From: Duffyella gerundensis
Lineage (GTDB): Bacteria; Pseudomonadota; Gammaproteobacteria; Enterobacterales; Enterobacteriaceae
Assembly (NCBI RefSeq): GCF_001517405.1
Contig: NZ_LN907827.1
Coordinates: forward strand, 2,796,587-2,860,586
Direction of reading: 5' to 3'
Length of the DNA: 64,000 bases
Of the stretch, positions 44,979 through 55,582 are shown in pieces; position 1 is the first letter of the stretch, and each line of letters starts with the position of its first letter. Below the pieces are notes generated by a model. The model had not been told where the DNA came from, searched no databases, and saw nothing but the letters and a program-made list of their open reading frames with translations. The position numbers were made by a program, and so were the translations under genes.

Positions 44979-46559
44979 TTATTCCCACTCGATCGTGGCA
45001 GGCGGTTTGCCTGAAATATCGTATACCACGCGGGAGATGCCGTTCACTTCATTGATGATGCGGTTTGACACACGGCCGAGGAAATCATACGGCAGATGCG
45101 CCCAGTGCGCGGTCATGAAGTCGATGGTTTCCACCGCTCGCAGCGAGACCACCCAGTCATATTTACGGCCATCGCCCATTACGCCAACCGAACGCACCGG
45201 CAGGAACACGGTAAAGGCCTGACTGACTTTGTTATAGAGATCGGCTTTGCGCAGCTCTTCAATGAAGATGTGATCGGCGCGACGCAGCAGATCGCAATAC
45301 TCTTTCTTCACCTCGCCCAGCACGCGTACACCCAGACCCGGACCCGGGAAAGGATGGCGATAAAGCATGTCGTAAGGCAGACCGAGCTCAAGGCCAATTT
45401 TACGCACTTCATCTTTAAACAGCTCTTTCAGCGGCTCAACCAGGCCCAGCTTCATCTCTTTCGGCAGGCCACCGACGTTGTGGTGCGACTTGATCACGTG
45501 CGCTTTACCGGTGGCAGAAGCGGCGGATTCAATCACATCAGGATAGATGGTGCCCTGCGCCAGCCACTTCACGTCGGTGATGCTGGTCGCTTGCTGATCA
45601 AAGACTTCGATAAAGACGCGGCCAATGGTTTTACGCTTGGCTTCCGGCTCATCAATGCCTGCCAGCGCATCAAGGAAGCGCGCTTCTGCTGGTACATGAA
45701 CGATGTTCAGACCGAAATGATCGCCAAACATCTCCAGCACCTGCTCCGCTTCGTTCAGACGCAGCAGGCCGTTATCCACGAACACGCAGGTCAGGCGATC
45801 GCCGATGGCGCGATGCAGCAGCATGGCGGTGACCGAGGAATCCACGCCGCCAGACAGACCAAGGATCACCTTGTCATTGCCAATCTGCTCACGCAGACGC
45901 TCAACCGCATCTTCGATGATTTTCGCTGGCGTCCACAACGCTTCGCACTGACAGATATCCAGCACAAACCGCTCCAGCATACGCAGGCCCTGACGGGTAT
46001 GCGTCACTTCCGGGTGAAACTGCACGCCGTAAAAGCGCTTCTCTTCGTTGGCCATAATGGCAAACGGACAGGTTTCAGTGCTGGCAACGGTCACGAAATC
46101 ATCGGGAATGGCGGTGACTTTGTCGCCGTGGCTCATCCAGACATCCAGCAGCGGCTTGCCGTTGGCGCTGATGGCATCTTCGATACCGCGTACCAGTGCG
46201 CTTTCGGTGGTGACTTCAACCTGAGCATAACCAAATTCACGCTCGCTGGAGCCCTGAACGTGTCCACCCAGCTGAATAGCCATGGTTTGCATGCCGTAGC
46301 ACACACCCAGCACCGGCACGCCGGCGGTAAAAACGTAATCCGGAGCGCGTGGGCTGTCCAGCTCGGTGGTGCTTTCCGGGCCACCGGACAAAATTATGCC
46401 GTTCGGATTGAACTGGCGGATCTGCTCTTCGGTGACATCCCATGCCCACAGCTCACAGTAGACGCCCAGCTCGCGCACGCGGCGCGCAACCAGCTGCGTA
46501 TACTGCGAACCAAAATCAAGGATCAGTATGCGATGTTTATGAATATTTTCCGTCGTCAT
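44979..46559 (-). CDS. guaA: GMP synthase (glutamine-hydrolysing)
   Basis: Aminates XMP to GMP using glutamine and ATP. 526 aa (E. coli 525). The class I glutaminase domain is at about 1-205, with the nucleophile in GVCYGMQ (Cys about 86) and the His/Glu pair in FHPEVTH. The ATP pyrophosphatase domain has the PP-loop [10 protein letters not shown] (about 233-242). The C-terminal dimerisation domain ends PPATIEWE. It is downstream of guaB by 75 bases that include a hairpin. The purine operon is repressed by PurR in E. coli. Confidence 0.97.
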   Translation of the reverse strand: MTTENIHKHRILILDFGSQYTQLVARRVRELGVYCELWAWDVTEEQIRQFNPNGIILSGGPESTTELDSPRAPDYVFTAGVPVLGVCYGMQTMAIQLGGHVQGSSEREFGYAQVEVTTESALVRGIEDAISANGKPLLDVWMSHGDKVTAIPDDFVTVASTETCPFAIMANEEKRFYGVQFHPEVTHTRQGLRMLERFVLDICQCEALWTPAKIIEDAVERLREQIGNDKVILGLSGGVDSSVTAMLLHRAIGDRLTCVFVDNGLLRLNEAEQVLEMFGDHFGLNIVHVPAEARFLDALAGIDEPEAKRKTIGRVFIEVFDQQATSITDVKWLAQGTIYPDVIESAASATGKAHVIKSHHNVGGLPKEMKLGLVEPLKELFKDEVRKIGLELGLPYDMLYRHPFPGPGLGVRVLGEVKKEYCDLLRRADHIFIEELRKADLYNKVSQAFTVFLPVRSVGVMGDGRKYDWVVSLRAVETIDFMTAHWAHLPYDFLGRVSNRIINEVNGISRVVYDISGKPPATIEWE

Positions 46560-46603
46560 TAAGGCGTTTCCAGGCGATAGATTACACAGTACAAAAGTGA
46601 AAA

Positions 46604-46621
46604 GCCCGGCCTGAGCCGGGC
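46604..46621 (-). terminator. Hairpin in the guaB-guaA gap
   Basis: A 7-bp stem GCCCGGC/GCCGGGC with a 4-base loop, 13 bases after the guaB stop; only a short U run follows. It may trim guaA expression relative to guaB. Confidence 0.5.
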
Positions 46622-46634
46622 GTAACCATGAGGA

Positions 46635-48101
46635 TTAGGATCCCATGCGGTAGTTCGGAGATTCTTTGGTGATGGTCACGTCGTGAACGTGGCTTTCAGA
46701 GATTCCGGCCCCGCTGATGCGGACGAATTCCGCTTTGGTACGCAGTTCATCAATCGTACCACAGCCGGTCAGGCCCATACAGGAACGCAATCCGCCCATC
46801 TGCTGATGCACGATCTCTTTCAGACGGCCTTTGTAGGCCACACGGCCTTCAATGCCTTCCGGCACCAGCTTGTCTGCGGCATTATCGGTCTGGAAGTAGC
46901 GATCGGATGAGCCTTTGGACATCGCGCCCAGGGAACCCATGCCGCGATAGGATTTGAACGAACGGCCCTGATAGAGCTCAATTTCACCTGGCGATTCTTC
47001 GGTACCTGCCAGCATGGAGCCCACCATTACGCAGGCCGCGCCCGCTGCAATCGCTTTGGCGATATCACCTGAGAAACGAATGCCGCCATCGGCGATAACC
47101 GGAATGCCGGTGCCTTCCAGCGCGGCAACCGCATCCGATACCGCGGTAATCTGCGGAACGCCCACGCCGGTCACGATGCGGGTGGTACAGATGGAACCTG
47201 GACCAATACCCACTTTCACCGCGCTCACGCCCGCTTCAACCAACGCCAGAGCGCCCGCGCCGGTGGCCACGTTGCCGCCAACGATTTCGAGATCGGGATA
47301 TTTAGCACGGGTTTCACGGATGCGGGTCAGCACGCCTTCAGAATGGCCGTGTGAGGAGTCGATCAGCAGCACATCAACGCCTGCCGCAACCAGCGCGTCC
47401 ACACGCTCTTCGTTGCCCGCTCCGGCACCGACTGCCGCGCCGACGCGTAAACGACCGTGCGCATCTTTACAGGCGTTAGGCTTGCGTTCCGCTTTCTGGA
47501 AGTCTTTTACGGTGATCATGCCGAGCAGATGGAAACTTTCGTCAACCACCAGCGCTTTTTCCACGCGCTTTTCGTGCATTTTGTGCAGCACCACTTCGCG
47601 TGCTTCACCCTCTTTCACCGTGACCAGACGCTCTTTTGGCGTCATCACGGCGGAAACCGGCAGAGACTGATCGGTCACGAAGCGCACATCACGACCAGTG
47701 ATAATGCCCACCAGTTCGTTGTTGCCGTTGACCACCGGATAACCGGCAAAGCCGTTGCGATCGGTGAGCAGCTGAACTTCTGCCAGCGTGGTGGTTGGTA
47801 GCACGGTTTGTGGATCGGTGACCACACCGCTTTCATGTTTCTTCACCTTGCGAACTTCGTCCGCCTGGCGCTCAATCGACATATTTTTGTGAATAAAGCC
47901 CAGCCCACCCTCTTGCGCCAGCGCAATAGCCAGACCCGCTTCGGTCACGGTGTCCATTGCAGCAGAAAGCATAGGGATGTTGAGACGAATATTTTTCGTC
48001 AGTTGGGTACTGAGATCGGCTGTGTTTGGCAGCACGGTAGAGTGGGCAGGAACGAGCAGAACGTCGTCGAATGTTAGGGCTTCTTTAGCGATTCGTAGCA
48101 T
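46635..48101 (-). CDS. guaB: Inosine-5'-monophosphate dehydrogenase
   Basis: Oxidises IMP to XMP with NAD+, the rate-limiting step to GMP. 488 aa (E. coli 488) from ATG 48101, giving [25 protein letters not shown]; the frame extends upstream through the promoter without conserved residues. Two CBS domains (about 95-200) sit inside the TIM barrel. The catalytic Cys is in [11 protein letters not shown] (about 305). The flap [17 protein letters not shown] is intact. It is divergent from xseA. Confidence 0.97.
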   Translation of the reverse strand: MLRIAKEALTFDDVLLVPAHSTVLPNTADLSTQLTKNIRLNIPMLSAAMDTVTEAGLAIALAQEGGLGFIHKNMSIERQADEVRKVKKHESGVVTDPQTVLPTTTLAEVQLLTDRNGFAGYPVVNGNNELVGIITGRDVRFVTDQSLPVSAVMTPKERLVTVKEGEAREVVLHKMHEKRVEKALVVDESFHLLGMITVKDFQKAERKPNACKDAHGRLRVGAAVGAGAGNEERVDALVAAGVDVLLIDSSHGHSEGVLTRIRETRAKYPDLEIVGGNVATGAGALALVEAGVSAVKVGIGPGSICTTRIVTGVGVPQITAVSDAVAALEGTGIPVIADGGIRFSGDIAKAIAAGAACVMVGSMLAGTEESPGEIELYQGRSFKSYRGMGSLGAMSKGSSDRYFQTDNAADKLVPEGIEGRVAYKGRLKEIVHQQMGGLRSCMGLTGCGTIDELRTKAEFVRISGAGISESHVHDVTITKESPNYRMGS

Positions 48102-48153
48102 GGCAATATCTCGACCTGAAGGTGAATGAGAACAGATAAAATATTGCCGCGGC

Positions 48154-48179
48154 ATTATACAGGCCGAAAACGATTGCCT
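48154..48179 (-). promoter_or_regulatory. guaB promoter (-10) with overlapping PurR-like site
   Basis: A perfect -10 TATAAT (minus strand, 48154-48159) lies 53 bases before the guaB start. CCGAAAACGATTGCCT at 48164-48179 matches the PurR consensus except at two positions, covering the spacer/-35 region. Repression of guaBA by PurR is known in E. coli. Confidence 0.65.
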
Positions 48180-48271
48180 CCAGTACTTTTTCCGAAAAAC
48201 CCTTGATCCCAACTTACAGCCATGTAGTATCAATGGATTAACCCGCTGATTTAAAATTTGATCTCTGTCAC

Positions 48272-49624
48272 ATGCCGCCACTGCCGAACGCCAATATTTT
48301 TACCGTTAGCCGCCTGAATACCACGGTGCGAAAACTGCTGGAAATGGAAATGGGACAGATCTGGCTGAGCGCTGAGATCTCTAACTTTTCACAACCCTCT
48401 TCCGGCCACTGGTATTTCACCCTTAAGGATGACGGCGCACAGGTGCGTTGTGCGATGTTCCGCAACAGCAACCGCCGCGTCACCTTTCGGCCGCAAAATG
48501 GTCAGCAGGTGTTGGTGCGCGCCACCATCACTCTGTATGAGCCACGCGGCGATTATCAGCTGATTGCCGAGAGCATGCAGCCCGCCGGTGACGGTTTGCT
48601 GCAGCAGCAGTTTGAGCAGCTGAAAATGCGTCTGGCGGCGGAAGGCTTGTTTGAGCAAATGCACAAACAGCCGCTGCCCGACCCGGCGCAGCAGGTTGGC
48701 GTTATTACCTCATCAACCGGTGCGGCGCTGCACGACGTGCTGCGTGTGCTGCATCGTCGTGATCCCTCATTGCCGGTGATTATCTATCCCACGCCGGTGC
48801 AGGGTCAGGATGCGCCAGCGGCCATTGTGCGCGCCATTGAAATCGCGAACCAGCGAGCGGAATGCGACGTGCTGATTGTTGGCCGTGGCGGCGGTTCGCT
48901 GGAGGATTTGTGGAGCTTCAACGATGAGCGGGTTGCGCGGGCTATTTTTGCCAGCCGTATTCCCATCGTTAGCGCAGTCGGCCATGAAACCGACGTCACG
49001 ATCGCTGATTTTGTTGCCGATTTACGCGCGCCTACGCCTTCCGCCGCCGCCGAGCTGGTCAGCCGTAATCAGATTGAACTGCTGCGGCAGCTGCAATCCC
49101 AGCAGCAGCGCATGGAAATGGCAATGGACTATTATCTGGCACAGCAGCAGCGCGCCTGGTCACGCCTGCATCATCGTCTGCAGCAGCAGCATCCCCAGTT
49201 ACGGCTGGCCCGTCAGCAAACCACGCTGTTTCGCTTACAGCGCCGCCTGGACGATGCGATACAGTTGCAGCTGCGCCAGGCAACGCGCACTCAGGATCGG
49301 CTTACCCAGCGCCTGGCACAGCAGCAGCCTGAAGCGCGTTTGCACCGTGCGCAGCAGCAACTGCAACAGTGGCATTATCGCTTGCAGCAGGCGGTATTTC
49401 AGCAGCTTAACCGCGACAAACAGCGCTTTGGCGTGCGTGCCGCCCAGCTGGAAGCGGTCAGTCCGCTGGCAACGCTGGCGCGTGGCTTCAGCGTGACAAC
49501 GGCAGCAGACGGCAACGTGGTGAAAAAAACCAGCCAGCTACAGCGCGGCGAGACGCTTAAAACCCGGCTGGATGATGGCTGGATTGAAAGCCAGATCACC
49601 GACATTCATGCGGATAAATCCTGA
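48272..49624 (+). CDS. xseA: Exodeoxyribonuclease VII large subunit
   Basis: The catalytic subunit of ExoVII, a metal-independent nuclease that degrades single-stranded DNA from either end with XseB. 450 aa (E. coli 456). N-terminal OB fold (about 1-100, [16 protein letters not shown]), catalytic domain at about 110-330 with [32 protein letters not shown] and [27 protein letters not shown] long Gln/Arg-rich coiled coil spans about 270-390. The short C-terminus ends [16 protein letters not shown].... It is divergent from guaB, as in E. coli. The ribosome site is weak. Confidence 0.95.
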   Translation: MPPLPNANIFTVSRLNTTVRKLLEMEMGQIWLSAEISNFSQPSSGHWYFTLKDDGAQVRCAMFRNSNRRVTFRPQNGQQVLVRATITLYEPRGDYQLIAESMQPAGDGLLQQQFEQLKMRLAAEGLFEQMHKQPLPDPAQQVGVITSSTGAALHDVLRVLHRRDPSLPVIIYPTPVQGQDAPAAIVRAIEIANQRAECDVLIVGRGGGSLEDLWSFNDERVARAIFASRIPIVSAVGHETDVTIADFVADLRAPTPSAAAELVSRNQIELLRQLQSQQQRMEMAMDYYLAQQQRAWSRLHHRLQQQHPQLRLARQQTTLFRLQRRLDDAIQLQLRQATRTQDRLTQRLAQQQPEARLHRAQQQLQQWHYRLQQAVFQQLNRDKQRFGVRAAQLEAVSPLATLARGFSVTTAADGNVVKKTSQLQRGETLKTRLDDGWIESQITDIHADKS

Positions 49625-49696
49625 GCAACGAATCGGCAAACCCGGCCAGCGCACACTATACTTTTTGGACACTCTTAATGAACCAGGAAGCATGGT

Positions 49697-50713
49697 ATGC
49701 CTTATGCAGTGATCCCCCCTTACATTCTGCGCAAAATTATCGATAACGGTTCCGGCCCGCAAAAAGATTATGCGCGCCGAACCCTGACCCATGTGCAGCA
49801 TCTGATGGCCGAAACCTGGCAGAAACCCTCGGTGCCACACACGGCGACCGCTGGCCACGTTGAGCGTGAAATCTATGATGCGCAAAACAGCAACAATCTG
49901 CCTGGCACGCTGGTGCGCAAAGAGGGCCAGCCCGGTAACAATGACGTTGCCGCAGAAGAGGCCTGGAACTATCTCGGCGTCACCTACGATTTCTTCTGGC
50001 GCACCTACAAGCGCAACTCGCTGGATAATCAGGGGCTGGCGCTGCTGGGTACGGTTCATTACGAGAAGGATTATCAAAACGCCTTCTGGAACGGTCAGCA
50101 GATGGTTTTTGGTGATGGCGACGGTGAAATCTTTAACCGTTTTACCATTGCGATCGACGTTGTGGCTCACGAGCTGGCGCATGGCGTCACCGAAACCGAA
50201 GCGGGGCTGATTTACTTTGAGCAGGCGGGCGCGCTTAATGAGTCGCTCTCTGACGTCTTCGGCTCGCTGGTAAAACAGTTTCATCTGCAACAGACGGCCG
50301 ATCAGGCCGACTGGCTGATCGGCGAAGGGCTGTTAGCCGAAGGCATTAACGGACGCGGACTGCGCTCAATGTCAGAGCCCGGTACCGCCTATGACGATCC
50401 GATGCTGGGCAAAGATCCGCAGCCCAACCATATGCGCGATTATATCCAGACGCGCGACGACAACGGTGGCGTTCATCTCAATTCAGGCATTCCTAATCGC
50501 GCCTTTTATCTCGCGGCGACCGCGCTGGGCGGCTACGCATGGGAACTGGCGGGTTACGCCTGGTACGATACGGTGTGCGATAAATCGCTGCCGCAAAACG
50601 CCGACTTTAAAACCTTTGCACAACTGACCATTCAGCACGGGCAAAAACGCTTTAATAAATCGGTGGCGGATGCGATTGAAAAAGCGTGGCGGGATGTGGG
50701 TGTCTTATCATGA
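49697..50713 (+). CDS. Protealysin-like M4 metalloprotease
   Basis: 338 aa. It lacks a signal peptide and has the short protealysin-type propeptide (about 50 aa) with the PPYILRKI motif near the N-terminus. Zinc site: HELAHGVTE (HExxH) and Glu in GALNESLSDVFG, with Ca/substrate elements such as GDGDGEIF. The catalytic C-terminal part has DNGGVHLNSGIPNRAFYLAA (thermolysin-like substrate His and Asn-Ala-rich helices). The best-known relative is protealysin of Serratia proteamaculans. The last four bases overlap the next gene (ATGA), forming a bicistron with its inhibitor. It probably stays inside the cell or leaves by a non-Sec route. Confidence 0.88.
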   Translation: MPYAVIPPYILRKIIDNGSGPQKDYARRTLTHVQHLMAETWQKPSVPHTATAGHVEREIYDAQNSNNLPGTLVRKEGQPGNNDVAAEEAWNYLGVTYDFFWRTYKRNSLDNQGLALLGTVHYEKDYQNAFWNGQQMVFGDGDGEIFNRFTIAIDVVAHELAHGVTETEAGLIYFEQAGALNESLSDVFGSLVKQFHLQQTADQADWLIGEGLLAEGINGRGLRSMSEPGTAYDDPMLGKDPQPNHMRDYIQTRDDNGGVHLNSGIPNRAFYLAATALGGYAWELAGYAWYDTVCDKSLPQNADFKTFAQLTIQHGQKRFNKSVADAIEKAWRDVGVLS

Positions 50714-51048
50714 AAGAGCTGCCGGAACTGACGGATGATGCGGTGATCGATTTGGCGCGCGAAGGTGGCGTCGCCTGGATTCCGAAACTGGCGGGCGAAC
50801 GCCGTTTTGCCCTGGCGCAGTTACCCGCTCCCCGTCGCGAACAGGTCTGCGACATTCTGAAAAAGGCGATGCCATTGGGCGCACCGCCGGGCGAGAATAA
50901 TCCGGCAGGCCGTGGCGATCAGCGCTATTTTCGCATTCAGATCAGTTATGAAACCGATCGGCAGAGCGGCGATATTGTGATTCTGATACCGGAACAGCTG
51001 GCACCGCCGGAGCTGGAACATCTCTGGCGAGAAGGCGAGTGCGAATAA
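50710..51048 (+). CDS. Emfourin-like M4 protease inhibitor
   Basis: 112 aa, translated from ATG 50710, which overlaps the protease stop (ATGA). The position directly behind a protealysin gene and the ...DQRYFRIQISYETDRQSGDIVILIPEQLAPPELEHLW C-terminal stretch fit the emfourin (M4in) family, described as the product of the second gene of the Serratia protealysin operon and an inhibitor of the protease. It has no signal peptide. The family call rests on context and memory of the sequence pattern. Likely role: to keep the protease inactive in the cytosol or buffer it. Confidence 0.75.
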   Translation: MKELPELTDDAVIDLAREGGVAWIPKLAGERRFALAQLPAPRREQVCDILKKAMPLGAPPGENNPAGRGDQRYFRIQISYETDRQSGDIVILIPEQLAPPELEHLWREGECE

Positions 51049-51060
51049 CAGGCAAAAGAA

Positions 51061-51086
51061 AAGGCGGGGATATCCCCGCCTTTTTT
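51061..51086. terminator. Bidirectional terminator between emfourin gene and gcd
   Basis: An 11-bp perfect palindrome AAGGCGGGGAT/ATCCCCGCCTT, with A residues on the left and a T run (51081-51086) on the right. It serves both convergent genes. Confidence 0.92.
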
Positions 51087-51102
51087 ATCACTGCTGAACG
51101 CG

Positions 51103-53538
51103 TTAGTTATCCAGCGCGTAAGCAATAACGTAATCACCACGATCCGGCGACTGGCGTGCGCCACCCGCAGAGATCAGGATGTACTGCTTGCCGGTGGTTG
51201 GCGAAACGTAGCTCATTGGGCCGCCCTGGCTGCCCACCGGCAGGCGTGCTTTCCACACCTCTTTACCGGTTGAGCTGTCGAAGGCGCGCAGATAGTAATC
51301 CTGCGTACCGGCGATAAACACCAGGCCGCCCTGCGTGGCCAGCGTACCGCCCAGCGTTGGCATGCCTACCGGCATCTGTGCGTGCATTTTAATACCGAAA
51401 GGACCGGTATCCTGAACGGTACCGACCGGCACCTGCCATACCACTTTCTGCGTTTTCAGGTCTACCGCAGTCAGCGTGCCGAACGGCGGCGTCTGGCAAG
51501 GAATGCCCAGCGGCGACATAAAGCGGTTTTTATTGACCGCGTATGGCGTGCCTTTTAATGGCACCGCGCCCATACCGGTGTTAATCGCTTCACCGCCGTT
51601 GCTGCCACGAGAGATAGCTTCCGTTTTCGCCGGAATCATCTGCACCCACAGGCCGAGACGCATATCGTTAACAAAGATGTAGTGATTGTTGGGATCGGTT
51701 GACAGGCTGCCCCAGTTCATTCCGCCCAGCGAGCCCGGGAAGCTCAGTGATTTGTCGGTGCCTGGCGGCGTGTACAAACCGTCATAACGCATGCCTTTAA
51801 AAGCGATACGGCAGGCGAGCTGATCAAACGGCGTCGCTCCCCACATATCGGACTCTTTCAGGGTTTGTGCACCAATCTGCGGCATACCCACCGATTTCGG
51901 CTGCGTATCCGGATAGTGTTCACCTGGGATATTGCCTTTTTTAACCGGGACTTCTTTCACTTCCGTCAATGGCTGGCCGGTATGGCGATCCAGCACAAAG
52001 ATCTGACCGGCTTTGGTGCCAAACACCACCGCTGGCGTGCTGCCGCCCTCTTTGTTAGGGAAGTCGATCAGCGTTGGCTGCATGGGAATATCAAAGTCCC
52101 ACAGATCGTTATGCACGGTCTGATATACCCACTTTTCCTTGCCGGTAGTCGCATCCAGCGCAAGGATCGAGGCGCCATATTTGTGATCCAGCGGCGTACG
52201 GTTCGCGCCCCACAGATCCACTGACGAACTGCCCATCGGCAGGAACACCGTATTGGTGGCCGGATCGTAAGACATCGGCGCCCACGAGTTTGGCGTGCTG
52301 CGAGCATAGTGCTGGCCCGCTTCCAGCGCGGCATTCGGGTTCTGATTGCCTGGGTCAAATGCCCAACGCATCTGGCCGGTAATGACATCAAAACCACGCA
52401 GTACGCCGCCAGGCATATCGGTCTGCACGTTATCCGCCACGCGGCCGCCTACCACTACGGTGGTGCCTGCCAGCGTGGGTGCTGAGGTCAGCTGATATTT
52501 CGGATCGGCGGCTTCACCCAGATCCGCTTTCAGATCAACGATGCCTTTGTTGCCAAACGATTCACAAAACTCGCCGTTGTCGGCGTTGACCGCAATCAGA
52601 CGTGCATCGATGGTGTTCATCAACAGGCGACGCTGACAGCTGTCACCGGCCGCCAGCGTGGCCGCAGGCACCGGCGTTGAGCCAGGCTCAGAAGGCTGCT
52701 GAACCGGTTTCTGCGCATCAAAGTAGGCTAAACCACGGCAGCGTGGCCAGACTTCAGCTTTGGCGTTGATTTCACGTTTCCAGATCTCTTTACCGCTGTC
52801 GGCATCCACCGCGATGATGTTGTTATGCGGGGTGCAAAGGTAGATGCGATTACCTACCTGCAATGGCGTCTGCTGATCTTCTGCGCCGTTGCCGGTTGGA
52901 CTTTCAGGTATGTCGCCGGTACGGAAGGTCCAGGCCACTTTCAAATCTTTGACGTTGTCGCGGGTAATCTGATCAAGCGCCACGAAGCGACTGCCACCTG
53001 CCGTATTGCCGTAGTGATCCCAGTCTTTCTGCTCTGCGCCCTTCTCTACCGGCACCAGCGGCAACGCTTTGCCCTCAAAGGCGACGGTTGGATGCGGCTG
53101 GAACATCTGTACCAGCGTGGTTAGCATGCCGAGCAGAATCACTGCGCTCAGGCCCCAGGCGATACCCGCCCTGCCTGTTTTGCCTTCACGCTTACGCAGC
53201 GCAGGCCAGGTTAGCAGCGCCAGCATAAACAGGCCAGCCGGCACCATCAGGCGAGAAACCAGCGCCCAAAAATCGATGCCCACTTCCTGCAGCGCCCAGA
53301 TCAGCGTGCCAATAAAGACCAGGCCATACAGCAGCACCGCAGACGATCTGATGCGGAAGAATTGAATGGCCGACAGCACGGTGACGATGCCAGCCAGCAG
53401 GAAGTACCAGCTGCCTCCCAGCGAGGCCAGCTTGCCGCCGCCGATCGCAAAATAGAGCCCGGTCGCAAGCAGCACGAGCCCCAGTAAAACAGACCATATC
53501 GCCAGGCCTTTCGACGACCGGGCTTTTGTTTCAGCCAT
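51103..53538 (-). CDS. gcd: Membrane-bound PQQ-dependent glucose dehydrogenase
   Basis: Oxidises glucose to gluconolactone in the periplasm and passes electrons to ubiquinone. 811 aa (E. coli 796). Five N-terminal transmembrane segments (about 15-140) precede a periplasmic eight-bladed quinoprotein propeller, with repeated tryptophan-docking motifs. The catalytic Asp is in NDLWDFDIPMQPTL, and GANRTPLDHKYGASILALDATTGKEKWVYQ is typical. Start ATG 53538 has GGAGA at good spacing; longer frames are not conserved. No pqq genes are in the window, so cofactor supply is from elsewhere or outside. Gluconic acid made this way can dissolve mineral phosphate. Confidence 0.95.
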   Translation of the reverse strand: MAETKARSSKGLAIWSVLLGLVLLATGLYFAIGGGKLASLGGSWYFLLAGIVTVLSAIQFFRIRSSAVLLYGLVFIGTLIWALQEVGIDFWALVSRLMVPAGLFMLALLTWPALRKREGKTGRAGIAWGLSAVILLGMLTTLVQMFQPHPTVAFEGKALPLVPVEKGAEQKDWDHYGNTAGGSRFVALDQITRDNVKDLKVAWTFRTGDIPESPTGNGAEDQQTPLQVGNRIYLCTPHNNIIAVDADSGKEIWKREINAKAEVWPRCRGLAYFDAQKPVQQPSEPGSTPVPAATLAAGDSCQRRLLMNTIDARLIAVNADNGEFCESFGNKGIVDLKADLGEAADPKYQLTSAPTLAGTTVVVGGRVADNVQTDMPGGVLRGFDVITGQMRWAFDPGNQNPNAALEAGQHYARSTPNSWAPMSYDPATNTVFLPMGSSSVDLWGANRTPLDHKYGASILALDATTGKEKWVYQTVHNDLWDFDIPMQPTLIDFPNKEGGSTPAVVFGTKAGQIFVLDRHTGQPLTEVKEVPVKKGNIPGEHYPDTQPKSVGMPQIGAQTLKESDMWGATPFDQLACRIAFKGMRYDGLYTPPGTDKSLSFPGSLGGMNWGSLSTDPNNHYIFVNDMRLGLWVQMIPAKTEAISRGSNGGEAINTGMGAVPLKGTPYAVNKNRFMSPLGIPCQTPPFGTLTAVDLKTQKVVWQVPVGTVQDTGPFGIKMHAQMPVGMPTLGGTLATQGGLVFIAGTQDYYLRAFDSSTGKEVWKARLPVGSQGGPMSYVSPTTGKQYILISAGGARQSPDRGDYVIAYALDN

Positions 53539-53838
53539 AACAACATTCTCCGTGAAAATAGTGCGTCCGAACGCTGCCGTCCTGGAGGGAAGGCACGCGG
53601 GCATTTTCAGTAGTTAACCAAAGGTATAATCAGATTTTGTGCCGACACGGAATAACACAGCATAGGCGCTATCCGCCCGGCATCAATATTGTACCATTTG
53701 GTTCATACCAGGGTGAATCGATAACTTCGTTATTACGTGGCAATAGCATTTTGGCTACAAAATAAAGCCAGGCTTTTAGTGGAGTCAGCTGAGTAAGGCG
53801 GATGAGCGAGGGGATTAATTAAGCAGCAGATAAAAAAA
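53539..53838. other. Intergenic region upstream of gcd
   Basis: No gene is seen in the 300-odd bases between the gcd start and the der terminator. This is the gcd promoter region. It is moderately AT-rich, with no operator recognised by eye. Confidence 0.4.
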
Positions 53839-53858
53839 CAGGGCCCCGCGGGACCCTG
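53839..53858 (-). terminator. Terminator of der
   Basis: A stem CAGGG-c-CCC/GGG-a-CCCTG with one mismatch and seven A residues at 53832-53838 (U tract leftward), 5 bases past the der stop. Confidence 0.82.
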
Positions 53859-53862
53859 ATTG

Positions 53863-55356
53863 TTACTTTTTGTTCTTTTTCAGATGCGACAGCAGACGCT
53901 TACGTTTACGCTGCTGCGTTGGCGTCAGCAGGTTACGTTTACCCGCAAACGGGTTTTCGCCTTCTTTGAACTGAATACGAATCGGCGTACCCATTACGTT
54001 CAGCGAGCGGCGGAAATAGTTCATCAGGTAACGCTTGTAGGAATCGGGCAGATCCTTCACCTGATTGCCATGGATAACCACGATAGGCGGATTGTAGCCA
54101 CCGGCATGGGCATATTTCAGCTTCACGCGACGTCCACGCACCAGCGGCGGCTGATGATCTTCTTCCGCCATGGTCATGATGCGCGTCAACATGGAGGTGT
54201 TGATACGTTTGGTGGAGCAATCGTAGGCTTCTGTTACCGACTCAAACAGATTGCCCACGCCGCTGCCGTGCAGGGCAGAGATAAAGTGAATACGGGCAAA
54301 ATCGATAAAGCCCAGACGATGATCCAGCGTCTCTTTCACTTCATCGCGGATTTCCTGGCTCAGGCCATCCCATTTGTTGACCACAATCACCAGCGAGCGA
54401 CCGCTGTTGAGAATAAAGCCCAGTAACGAGAGATCCTGATCGGAGATGCCTTCACGCGCATCGATCACCAGCAGCACGACGTTGGCGTCTTCGATCGCCT
54501 GCAGCGTTTTGATTACCGAGAACTTTTCGACGGTATCGGTGATCTTGCCGCGCTTGCGCACGCCCGCGGTATCGATAAGGATATATTCGCGGCCGTCACG
54601 TTCCATCGGAATATAGATGCTGTCACGCGTGGTGCCCGGCATGTCATAGACCACAACGCGATCTTCACCCAGAATACGGTTAGTGAGCGTTGATTTACCG
54701 ACGTTAGGACGCCCAACGATAGCCAGCTTGATTGGCAAACCGGTTGGATCGAACGCTTCCTCTTCTTCTTCCGCTTTGGCAACCGCTTCGATCTCTTTCT
54801 CTTCCAGATCGGCCCAGTAGGCGGCGTTCTCTTCCTCTTCGGTCAGCTCTTTCGGTTCAACCTTGTCGATCCACGGCAGCAGCACGGTTTCCATCAGGCT
54901 GGTAACGCCTCGACCATGTGATGCGGCGATCGAATGAATATCACCCAGACCCAGCGAATAGAAATCGAGAATAGCGGCGTCCGCATCCAAACCATCAGTT
55001 TTGTTGGCGACCACCAGGGTTGCTTTCTGACGGGAACGCAGGTGTTTGGCGATCGCTTTGTCCGCAGGCATCAGGCCCGCGCGCGCATCAACCATAAACA
55101 ACACCACATCAGCTTCTTCAATCGCCAGCAGCGACTGCTCCGCCATACGGGTTTCCACGCCCTCTTCGTTGCCGTCAAGACCCCCGGTATCGATCACGAT
55201 ATAGTCGCGCCCTTCAACTTCAGCACGTCCATATTTGCGATCGCGTGTCAGACCAGGAAAATCCGCTACCAGCGCATCTCGCGTATGCGTAAGACGGTTA
55301 AACAGGGTGGATTTTCCCACGTTGGGACGCCCAACCAGCGCGACCACAGGTACCAT
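53863..55356 (-). CDS. der: GTPase Der (EngA)
   Basis: An essential ribosome-assembly GTPase acting on the 50S subunit. 497 aa (E. coli 490) with two G domains in tandem: [12 protein letters not shown] (about 8-19) and [12 protein letters not shown] (about 211-222), each followed by G2-G4 motifs (NKTD and NKWD). A KH-like domain at about 385-460 is followed by a basic C-terminus, [20 protein letters not shown]. An acidic Glu-rich linker (about 165-205) joins the G domains. It is downstream of bamB with its own terminator region between. Confidence 0.97.
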   Translation of the reverse strand: MVPVVALVGRPNVGKSTLFNRLTHTRDALVADFPGLTRDRKYGRAEVEGRDYIVIDTGGLDGNEEGVETRMAEQSLLAIEEADVVLFMVDARAGLMPADKAIAKHLRSRQKATLVVANKTDGLDADAAILDFYSLGLGDIHSIAASHGRGVTSLMETVLLPWIDKVEPKELTEEEENAAYWADLEEKEIEAVAKAEEEEEAFDPTGLPIKLAIVGRPNVGKSTLTNRILGEDRVVVYDMPGTTRDSIYIPMERDGREYILIDTAGVRKRGKITDTVEKFSVIKTLQAIEDANVVLLVIDAREGISDQDLSLLGFILNSGRSLVIVVNKWDGLSQEIRDEVKETLDHRLGFIDFARIHFISALHGSGVGNLFESVTEAYDCSTKRINTSMLTRIMTMAEEDHQPPLVRGRRVKLKYAHAGGYNPPIVVIHGNQVKDLPDSYKRYLMNYFRRSLNVMGTPIRIQFKEGENPFAGKRNLLTPTQQRKRKRLLSHLKKNKK

Positions 55357-55531
55357 AACAATGCCTCATTACTTAAAATTTAATTGCCTGAATGCGGTAA
55401 TTATACCTTTTCGTGCCTGTGTTGCAGGCCATCTGGCACTGATAAACGCAAGCATCGGCAGGAATAATGCCCCTGAAAGGGGTTTGGTTCAGGCTGAAGG
55501 CGCTAAGGATAACACGCCGGATGAAAAACGA

Positions 55532-55558
55532 AACGGCCCCTGATAATCAGGAGCCGTT
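55532..55558 (-). terminator. Terminator of bamB
   Basis: A stem AACGGC-c-CCTGA / TCAGG-a-GCCGTT with one mismatch and a 3-base loop. A-rich sequence on the left gives the leftward U tract. It ends 25 bases before the bamB stop-side boundary. Confidence 0.72.
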
Positions 55559-55582
55559 AACAAAGCCAAACAGTGTCGGACG

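Noticed and set aside
45096..46562. 488-codon + strand frame antisense to guaA
   Set aside because: It is the exact antisense of guaA and shows no known protein pattern; long antisense frames are common in GC-rich coding DNA.
48102..48281. 60-residue N-terminal extension of guaB
   Set aside because: It runs through the promoter and the start of xseA; the conserved IMPDH N-terminus begins at ATG 48101.
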